Both the position numbers and the translations under genes were made by a program. A DNA stretch of 64,000 bases from Sphingomonas sp. Y38-1Y (lineage in GTDB: Bacteria > Pseudomonadota > Alphaproteobacteria > Sphingomonadales > Sphingomonadaceae), in the NCBI RefSeq assembly GCF_032391395.1, contig NZ_CP135916.1:1612001-1676000 (forward strand). Direction: 5' to 3'. Numbering within the stretch: the stretch's first letter is position 1; every line of letters starts with the position of its first letter. Under the pieces are notes generated by a model. That model was not told where the DNA came from, did not search any database, and saw only the letters and a program-made list of their open reading frames with translations. Positions 25,951 through 31,967 of this stretch are shown here, one piece after another.

Positions 25951-27303
25951 TCATCGACGAACGCGGATCCCCACGCTTGCCCGCAATTCGTCGAATGGAT
26001 TGCCCAGCCCCGCACCCGTCGGCCGGCTCGATCCATAACCCAAACTTGCCGTAAAGCCCAGCCACCGCGATGCCTGATAACGGCCACTAAAACTGCCGCG
26101 CAAAACGTCCGTCGACGAGCCCAGCGTCGGATAGTCGCGCTTCTGACCATCGATCGAGGCGCTGAGGATCAGGTTGCGCAGCAACTCGTGATCCGCGCCG
26201 ATGGTCAGGCGATTGATCCACAGCGCGGCCGAGTTGCCGATGCTGACGTCGGACAGCACACGCGACGCGGAAATCGACACCGTCGTGAGTTCGCTGGGGA
26301 ACAGGTCCACCCGCGCCTGTACCGAGAGGCCGCGCGCCGTCGGATAGCGGCCAGCGTCGTAGTCGCGGATCGTGTATCCGATGCCGACCGCGCCGCGCGC
26401 TCGGCCCGCCAGGTCGAAATTGACGCCGCCGATCGCGTTGTAGCCCCGCGAATCCCGGTTCGGCGTGTTGTTGGGCAACGGCACCGAATAGTCGGTGCTG
26501 TCGATCGTCAACTGACCATAGACCGACGTGCTGGGCGTCAGCGCGTATTCGTACAGACCGGCGGCCCGCAGGATCTCACGGTTGCGGAATTCCTGGTTGC
26601 GGCGGCTGCCGTCCGCGAACTGGATGGTGTTGAAATCCAGCGTCGTCCGGTCGATCGTTCCGATGATCCGCGTCCGGCCCGGCTGGAACGTCCCGCGCAG
26701 CGCCGCATAGGATCGCAAATAGTTGGACGGTACGATGACGTTGGCGACCAGATCCTCCGAATAGGGCGATTCGAAGGTGCGATCGACCTGCAGCGTACCG
26801 TCGAGCCGCAGGTCACGACTGACGTCCAGCCGCCCCAGCGTCGACAGGAACCAGCCTTCCTGATTGCGCAGCGTTTCGTTCGCGTACCGGCGGATATCAG
26901 CGTTCGCGACGACGCTCAGACGATGCCGGCTCCAGAGCGAGTTGACGCTCAGCGTGGGATTGATCGACGCGAACACGTCGGCGCGCTTGTTGTTGTTGTC
27001 GGTGAAGACGTTGTCGGTGAAGTTGGTCGAAACGCCGATCGCCGGATTGACGCGGAACGCGCCCACCCTGACGCCCACCGCGTCGTACGAGGGGCGGGCG
27101 CGTTCGGTCACGCTGATGTTGCGATCGCGGTTGAACTCGGGATCGATCGCCGGCTGGATAAGCGTGCCGGTCGCCTCGCCCGCGGGGCCGACGACCTGCG
27201 CGCTCAGCGCACCGGGCACGACGCCGACGGCCAGCGCCGCGGCGGTGCGGCACAGCCAGACCGTGCTTACCTGTGATATCGATGCACGCCGACGATCACG
27301 CAC
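25951..27303 (-). CDS. outer-membrane beta-barrel protein of the exopolysaccharide export operon
   Basis: 450 residues. An N-terminal signal peptide ends near SAQVVGPAG (about residue 35). The rest alternates short amphipathic strands with Asn/Asp-rich turns, for example NFTDNVFTDNNNKRADVFAS, and finishes on the strand ASVGIRVRR, as in BBP2-type putative beta-barrel porins. Sphingan loci carry a similar gene (GelF/SpsF position) between the OPX and PCP genes. The start is GTG 27303, nine bases after GGAGG. It is 44 bases downstream of the Wza-like gene and 60 upstream of the kinase gene, so all three should be one transcript. It probably gives the polymer a route through, or an anchor in, the outer membrane. 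Confidence 0.8.
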   Translation of the reverse strand: MRDRRRASISQVSTVWLCRTAAALAVGVVPGALSAQVVGPAGEATGTLIQPAIDPEFNRDRNISVTERARPSYDAVGVRVGAFRVNPAIGVSTNFTDNVFTDNNNKRADVFASINPTLSVNSLWSRHRLSVVANADIRRYANETLRNQEGWFLSTLGRLDVSRDLRLDGTLQVDRTFESPYSEDLVANVIVPSNYLRSYAALRGTFQPGRTRIIGTIDRTTLDFNTIQFADGSRRNQEFRNREILRAAGLYEYALTPSTSVYGQLTIDSTDYSVPLPNNTPNRDSRGYNAIGGVNFDLAGRARGAVGIGYTIRDYDAGRYPTARGLSVQARVDLFPSELTTVSISASRVLSDVSIGNSAALWINRLTIGADHELLRNLILSASIDGQKRDYPTLGSSTDVLRGSFSGRYQASRWLGFTASLGYGSSRPTGAGLGNPFDELRASVGIRVRR

Positions 27304-27347
27304 GATCGATCGCCTCCGAAATCACGAACCCGGACGCGGGCGACGGA

Positions 27348-27938
27348 TCAAAAGAACCGCTCCTTGAGTCGGATCGTGTCGCCCGGCCAGACGCGCAGTT
27401 CGGGCGTGAGCACATATTCAAGCTCGACCTGCTCGCCGAAGCGGCGGATCAGCACAGTCTTGCGATTGGCGCGGGGCGTGAAGCCCTGCGCCGTGGCGAT
27501 CGCATTGAGTGCGGTCATGTTCGCCTGATAGGGGAACTGGCCCGGCGAGCTCACTTCGCCCAGCACGAAGAACGGGCGATAGGTCGTGATCTCGGCAGCG
27601 ACGCGCGGCTCGCGGATGTAGCCGTCGCCAAGGCGCTGCTGCACCGTGGCGGCGATCTCGGCCGGAGTCTTGCCAGTCGCCGCGACATTGCCGATCAGCG
27701 GCAGCGACAGCACACCGTCGGCACCGACCGCGAACTCGCCGCTGAGCTGAGGCTCGTTGAACACGGTGACGCGCACCTTGTCGCCGGCGCCGAGCTGATA
27801 CGCTTCTTCGGCGGTGCTGCTGACATAGCGCTCACCCGACGAAATCGGCGGCGTGCCCGACCGGCCGCAACCCGAAAGCAACAGCGCACCCGCCGCCATC
27901 GCCCATCCGATCCTGTTCACCCTTGACCCCGCTTTCAT
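27348..27938 (-). CDS. Wza/OPX-type polysaccharide export lipoprotein, first copy
   Basis: 196 residues from ATG 27938. The leader MKAGSRVNRIGW... ends in a lipobox, LLLSGC. A Poly_export domain follows (YQLGAGDKVRVTVFNEPQLS and SLPLIGNVAATGKTPAEIA), then one SLBB-type domain (GEVSSPGQFPYQANMTALNAIA). Such proteins form the periplasm-spanning export channel. The start is uncertain: ATG 27938 has AAGGG directly against it, GTG 27920 is another option, and the open frame reaches 28052 without a lipobox-compatible start. It is first in the operon running to 19348 and is preceded by a low-GC spacer of 378 bases. It is shorter than E. coli Wza, like the GumB/GelD group. Confidence 0.88.
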   Translation of the reverse strand: MKAGSRVNRIGWAMAAGALLLSGCGRSGTPPISSGERYVSSTAEEAYQLGAGDKVRVTVFNEPQLSGEFAVGADGVLSLPLIGNVAATGKTPAEIAATVQQRLGDGYIREPRVAAEITTYRPFFVLGEVSSPGQFPYQANMTALNAIATAQGFTPRANRKTVLIRRFGEQVELEYVLTPELRVWPGDTIRLKERFF

Positions 27939-28316
27939 CCCTTGCGCCACGTTACTAACCGCAAAGTGGCATTTCATCAAGTTTATTGGCCGGTGATCCG
28001 TCTCGTCAGTAAAAGTCGCGCCATTTCGCCAAAAAGCGTTCGATATGCTCAAGAACCGATATTTGGGTGACCAACTAAACTCCTGAGCGATTGGACGATT
28101 ATGCCTATTTTATCGAAGGTAATCTTGCAGAAAAGCGCCGCAATCCCGGTTGGTTGGCGTGAGCTTCGCGGCAAAATAACGTAGTACTTACGCTACCATA
28201 ACTATGCTGCGCTGCGGCAAAGCCTTTGGCCGAGTTCGGGATCTATGGATGGTCATTGTGCTTGCGGGTTCGGCGATCGCTTGTCAGGTCATTTCTAATC
28301 TTGCGCAATGCAGCCC
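27939..28316. promoter_or_regulatory. low-GC intergenic region upstream of the export operon
   Basis: A gap of 378 bases that holds no credible gene. Its middle (about 27,960-28,210) is much richer in A+T than anything nearby, with runs such as ATTTTATCGAAGG and CAAAATAACGTAG. The inverted repeat CGTA-N5-TACG lies at 28180-28192. Being 5' of the Wza-like gene and 3' of PssE, it should carry the export operon promoter and possibly regulator sites. I could not place -35 and -10 boxes with confidence. Confidence 0.45.
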
Positions 28317-28838
28317 TCAGTGCGCGCGGCGTCGCAAGCGGCGCAGGAGCGATGGTTCGCCGACGCGATCGAGATGCGAGCGAAGCTGCCCGACGAACGC
28401 TTTCGACGCTTCGATGTCGGGGCAGGCGCCTGGCTTCAGCTCTGCGATGCGGTCGAGCAACCCCGCGAGCATGATCTCGTTCTCCGCGACATAGACGCCG
28501 GGCCAGTCCATGAACTTCTTGGCCGTGGCGATCTGATGCCCGTTGCGGTGTTCGTTGCGGCGATCGTCACGTGCCATGATGATGATCGGCTTGCCCATCT
28601 CCATCGCGGTGATGATCGATCCCATACCGGCATGGCTGACCATGACGTCGCATTGCTGCTGAAGCTCGCCGAACTGGTCCGGCTCGAGGAATTCGAAGCT
28701 CTGCAGGGCAGTGGGCTGATAGAGCGCGGGGCCGATCTGTGCGACGATGTTGCGCTCGCCCGTTCGGGTCGCCCACTGGTCGACCGCGCGCACCAATCGG
28801 TCGAACGGCAGCTGTGTTCCTACCGAGACGAGGATCAC
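28317..28838 (-). CDS. pssE: PssE/Alg13-like catalytic subunit of glucuronosyltransferase
   Basis: 173 residues. It is the C-terminal half of a GT28-type GT-B enzyme made as its own protein: VILVSVGTQLPFDRLVRAVD at the start, then VSHAGMGSIITAMEMGKPII, the nucleotide-binding loop, and NEHRNGHQIATAKKF. GTG 28838 is the start because it overlaps the PssD stop (GTGA) and gives the family's usual length and first residues; an ATG at 28892 in frame lies inside the partner gene. In Rhizobium, PssD and PssE together transfer GlcA to Glc-lipid, and the pair matches eukaryotic Alg14/Alg13. It therefore probably adds the second sugar after the priming enzyme. Confidence 0.88.
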   Translation of the reverse strand: MILVSVGTQLPFDRLVRAVDQWATRTGERNIVAQIGPALYQPTALQSFEFLEPDQFGELQQQCDVMVSHAGMGSIITAMEMGKPIIIMARDDRRNEHRNGHQIATAKKFMDWPGVYVAENEIMLAGLLDRIAELKPGACPDIEASKAFVGQLRSHLDRVGEPSLLRRLRRRAH

Positions 28839-29329
28839 AGGATCTTGCCGAAAAAGCCGAGCCCGCTCTTGGGCGTCGCAAGGTCCGACCATTGGGTCAG
28901 GCGCAGATCGGCGAACGGGCGGATCGCTGAGGCCGAGAGCGACGGCTTTTCGCTGTTGGCGATGCTGTCGATCCAGATCGTGTGAGCGCCCATCAGCTTG
29001 CCGATCAGCAGCGCCACCGCGCCGGGGGCGGCGCCCGTCGACAGCACGACATCAGGGTCGAAGCGCCAGACGATCGGCAGAAGCCGCGCAAAGGTGCGCG
29101 TCACCTTTGCAACCGTGTCCCGCGAGCTGTCGGGGATCGCGAGTACGTCGCGGTGCCCGATCGGTGCGGTCATCCCGGTCGAGGTGCTGACGAATTGGCA
29201 ATCCCAGCCGTCAAAGGCTGCGCAAAGATGGCGAAGCTCGATCCAGTGCCCGCCGGCGGATGCGACCAGCAACGCGCGGCGCGGCCGTGGTCGATCGGCG
29301 GTGGCCGGATCGTCGCGCGCGTCGGTCAC
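28835..29329 (-). CDS. pssD: PssD/Alg14-like membrane subunit of glucuronosyltransferase
   Basis: About 164 residues. The conserved part starts RRALLVASAGGHWIELRHL, with the glycine-rich loop of Alg14, and continues through STGAAPGAVALLIGKLMGAH and IDSIANSEKPSLSA. Alg14-type proteins recruit the catalytic partner (here PssE) to the membrane and bind the acceptor. The start is not certain: GTG 29329 leaves a short leader, while ATG 29416 and earlier codons in the same open frame give longer ones of lower coding quality and weaker ribosome sites. It overlaps pssE by four bases. Expected reaction: UDP-GlcA to Glc-PP-undecaprenol, by analogy with Rhizobium; direct specificity is unproven. Confidence 0.85.
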   Translation of the reverse strand: MTDARDDPATADRPRPRRALLVASAGGHWIELRHLCAAFDGWDCQFVSTSTGMTAPIGHRDVLAIPDSSRDTVAKVTRTFARLLPIVWRFDPDVVLSTGAAPGAVALLIGKLMGAHTIWIDSIANSEKPSLSASAIRPFADLRLTQWSDLATPKSGLGFFGKIL

Positions 29330-29598
29330 GCCCAGTGCAGATGAATCATCCTGCACTCGCGACTTGGAGGATGTCGCAAGGGCGGGGGCCACGCGGGCCA
29401 GGCGCGAGGCCATCACCGCGGCCGTTCGCGGGGGCGAACGGACCGATGCGCTATCTTTCGCCCGCGAAGCCGAATATGTTCGAGATCCGGCGTGAACCGC
29501 GTCAATCGAAAGATCCTTCAATCGTCCGCCCAAAGCCCGTGCAAGTGCGGGCTCTGCCCCCGGAAAGACGGCCATACCGCTAGCCCGGAGCCCTATTC
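29330..29598. promoter_or_regulatory. divergent spacer between pssDE and phosphatase gene
   Basis: 269 bases between genes read in opposite directions. The pssD frame stays open through part of it, so its left end may be coding if pssD starts earlier. A small hairpin, TTCGCGGGGGCGAA, lies at about 29426-29439. No promoter boxes could be placed confidently. Confidence 0.3.
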
Positions 29599-30318
29599 TT
29601 GCCAAGTACCGATTTGGGTGAGCGCATCTATGCCGTGGGCGACGTCCATGGTCGATACGACCTGCTGACGGCGATTCTCGACCGGATCGCAACGCATTCG
29701 GCGTCGCTGCCCCCCGCCAAGAGCTTTCATATCATCTTTTTGGGTGATCTGGTCGATCGAGGCCCCGACAGCGCCCGGGTGCTGGGTCTGCTCTATGATC
29801 TTCAGCGGCAGACTGACCGGATTGTCGTGCTGGCCGGTAATCACGAGGAGGCGATGCTTCAGGCGATCGATGGCGATCCCGAGCATCTGCGCATCTGGAT
29901 GGGGGTGGGTGGTGCACAGACCGTCCGCAGCTTCGAACTGTCGCCCTATCGGCGCGGTGACGATGCCCGCGACTATGCGCGGCGGCTGCGCTCGGCGATC
30001 CCGCGCGACTGGGTGTCCTGGCTGAAGCGGCTGCCGATCACGGCACGGTCCGGCGATTATTTCTTCTGTCATGCCGGCGTGCGGCCGGGCGTCGCGCTTC
30101 GGCGGCAGACGCGAACCGATCTGCTATGGATCCGGGACGACTTCCTCGACGATCCGAGCGATCATGGCGCGGTGATCGTTCATGGGCACAGTGTGGAGCC
30201 GGAAGTGTCGATTCGCGCCAACCGAATCGGCATCGATACGGGCGCGTATCGTAGCGGCGTGCTGACCGCGCTCTATCTGGAAGGCGATCGGCAGGAGACG
30301 CTCGAAGCAAGGCTTTGA
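29599..30318 (+). CDS. PPP-family metallophosphoesterase (PrpA-like)
   Basis: 239 residues with the full PPP phosphatase metal-site series: GDVHGRYD, LGDLVDRGPDS, LAGNHEEAML, a later His in FFCHAGVRPG and HGHS. This is the fold of bacterial Ser/Thr phosphatases (PrpA/PrpB) and diadenosine tetraphosphatases; it acts in the cytosol. The start is TTG 29599, eight or so bases after CGGAG; no ATG is available nearby. It is divergent from pssDE. A paralogue at 48574 shares GDIHGR, LGDLIDRGPKS and LGNHEEVML. Either might act on EPS regulators, but nothing in the sequence ties it to the BY-kinases, whose tails need tyrosine phosphatases. Confidence 0.88.
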   Translation: MPSTDLGERIYAVGDVHGRYDLLTAILDRIATHSASLPPAKSFHIIFLGDLVDRGPDSARVLGLLYDLQRQTDRIVVLAGNHEEAMLQAIDGDPEHLRIWMGVGGAQTVRSFELSPYRRGDDARDYARRLRSAIPRDWVSWLKRLPITARSGDYFFCHAGVRPGVALRRQTRTDLLWIRDDFLDDPSDHGAVIVHGHSVEPEVSIRANRIGIDTGAYRSGVLTALYLEGDRQETLEARL

Positions 30319-30378
30319 CGAGGCGTAACTGGAAGGATGCCGCATTGTTTAAAGCGAGTCATTGCAGACGACCCCGAA

Positions 30379-30407
30379 TTGACTTTCGACAATCCGTCAG
30401 GCATGAC
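30379..30407 (+). promoter_or_regulatory. possible sigma-70-like promoter
   Basis: TTGACT at 30379-30384 is followed 17 bases later by CATGAC at 30402-30407. The -35 box is good and the -10 box poor. It would give the small secreted protein at 30462 a leader of about 45-50 bases. Confidence 0.25.
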
Positions 30408-30461
30408 GATCGCGAAATTGTTGCGTTGCGAAAACGTCGACGCGAATTGGAGGAAACGGGG

Positions 30462-30722
30462 ATGATCAAGAAGATCGCGCTTGGCGTTGTCGCGACGACG
30501 CTTATTGCCGGCCAGGCCGTTGCCGCCGATGTGCGTCCGGCGCCGGTGACCATGAAGGCCGACGCGCAGGGCGCTCTGCCCACGCCGGCGAAGGCTTCGG
30601 TCCGCAAGAAGAACAAGGCGCTGGCCGGTGCTGGCGTGATCATCCCGATCGTCGCGGTTGGCGCGGTTGGCCTGGCGGTCGCGGTTGCGGCCGGCGGCGG
30701 CGGCAGCGGCAGCAACGACTGA
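30462..30722 (+). CDS. small secreted protein with hydrophobic helix and Gly/Ser tail
   Basis: 86 residues. A clear signal peptide, MIKKIALGVVATTLIAG..., ends at AVAA (about residue 22). A short polar stretch (KADAQGALPTPAKASVRKKN) comes next, then one hydrophobic helix (about 52-75), and the tail AAGGGGSGSND. ATG 30462 follows GGAGGAA, a strong ribosome site; the longer open frame from 30315 has none. A strong terminator follows at once, so it is probably a single-gene transcript made in quantity. I do not recognise a named family. It sits between export gene sets, so an envelope or polymer-associated role is possible but unproven. Confidence 0.75.
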   Translation: MIKKIALGVVATTLIAGQAVAADVRPAPVTMKADAQGALPTPAKASVRKKNKALAGAGVIIPIVAVGAVGLAVAVAAGGGGSGSND

Positions 30723-30762
30723 TTTGCCGACGGGCTGTCGCTCGTCAGCCAAGGTTTGAGGA

Positions 30763-30792
30763 GGGCTCCTGCCGCTGGCAGGGGCCCTTTTT
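30763..30792 (+). terminator. rho-independent terminator
   Basis: Stem arms GGGCTCCTGCC (30763-30773) and GGCAGGGGCCC (30777-30787) pair fully, with one G-T wobble, around the three-base loop GCT, and TTTTT follows at 30788-30792. It lies 40 bases after the stop of the small secreted protein gene. It is the clearest intrinsic terminator in the window. Confidence 0.92.
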
Positions 30793-30949
30793 GTTTGTGC
30801 CGTCCGGGTGTCGGGATGATTGCAGGCCGATCGGTTTGATACTGATTGGGTGGCGTCCTGTGCGTTGGAGATCGACCTCTGAGTTCGCTCACAGACCTTG
30901 GCGCGGGCAGTTCGGCAAACGGGATTGCCGATACTGCGATCGACGCCGC

Positions 30950-31903
30950 TTAGTCGCCGGTCGAGACTGCGGCGCGGAGGGCGTCGACGCGCTTACCTGT
31001 CGATGGATGGGTGAAGGAAAAGCGCGAGTGACCTTCGCGTGCGGCCCAGGCGACGAAGCGTTCGCCGCCCATAGGATCGTAGCCTGCTGCCTTCAGGATG
31101 CGGATGCCGAGCGTGTCCGCCTCGATCTCGGCGCGGCGGCTGCGGCCCCCGTCCAGGCCCAGGCTTGCGGCAACGCTTGCGCCCCCAGTACGCGCCGCGT
31201 GCGAGAGGATGTTGTGCGCCATCTCGTGCGCGACGACGAAGGCGAGCACCGCGTCGTCCGGGGCGGTGTCGACGAGCGCACTGGTGACGGCGACGCGCTT
31301 GCCGTCGGACCAGCCATTGACGTCTCTGGACGACGTCACGACCACTTCGCCGCCACAACCGGGCCGACCCATCAGCGTGTGCTCCAGAAGGAGCATGACG
31401 GCCGGCGACGGCCGCTGAGTCGTCAGGCGAACCGACCCTTTCGACAGCGACAGTTCGAGCATCGAGGCGAAGCGCTCGGTGCGCGCAGGGCTGGCCTCGT
31501 CGCCGATCCGGTCGAGCGCGAAGTCCGCCATCGGGCGATCGTCGACGATGGTGACCTCGTCCCCCGCGCGGATGCCGGCCACCGCGGCCGGGCTCCCCGG
31601 AACGACCAGCCGCACGCCGAAGCCGGTACCTAGCTTCAGCGCCGATCGCACGCGCGCCCGATCCGCGGGTTCATAGGCGGCGATGTCGTGGAGAACCATG
31701 CCCGTGACCGGTCGCGGCTTCGCGCAGAGCCCCGCATCCGCCGCGCGGCTGGCGAGGCGATAGGCGAGCGCCGCGACCCGCCCCTCGCGCGCGAGGTCGT
31801 CGGCGGCCAGATCGCTTGTGCCATGCGCCGACACGGCGAGCGAAAGAGCGACCGCGAACATGGCGATGCGAAGGCGGCGGCGGGATGCGGACACGGGGCG
31901 CAT
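30950..31903 (-). CDS. M48-family metallopeptidase with PDZ domain
   Basis: 317 residues. A signal peptide covers about residues 1-27. A PDZ-like segment at about 92-165 contains FGVRLVVPGSPAAVAGIRAGDE. The peptidase domain follows with zinc motif HEMAH (His226, Glu227, His230) and the third ligand in EIEAD (259-263). This gives a periplasmic zinc endopeptidase related to the Oma1/BepA/LoiP class with an added PDZ. The ATG at 31903 gives a fitting n-region; ATG 31861 is an alternative. It is divergent from the ligase-like gene at 31968 with about 64 bases between. A role in envelope quality control is likely by family; its substrate is unknown. Confidence 0.88.
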   Translation of the reverse strand: MRPVSASRRRLRIAMFAVALSLAVSAHGTSDLAADDLAREGRVAALAYRLASRAADAGLCAKPRPVTGMVLHDIAAYEPADRARVRSALKLGTGFGVRLVVPGSPAAVAGIRAGDEVTIVDDRPMADFALDRIGDEASPARTERFASMLELSLSKGSVRLTTQRPSPAVMLLLEHTLMGRPGCGGEVVVTSSRDVNGWSDGKRVAVTSALVDTAPDDAVLAFVVAHEMAHNILSHAARTGGASVAASLGLDGGRSRRAEIEADTLGIRILKAAGYDPMGGERFVAWAAREGHSRFSFTHPSTGKRVDALRAAVSTGD

Positions 31904-31967
31904 AGTCCGCCTTGACGCGCCGCGCGCAAGACCTGATTGCCAAGCCTTGTCCGGGAGTTCGTCGCAC

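Noticed and set aside
28204-28494. Rightward small frame starting at ATG 28204
   Set aside because: No ribosome site, runs antisense into pssE, and the translation is Cys/Arg/Ser-rich without any motif.
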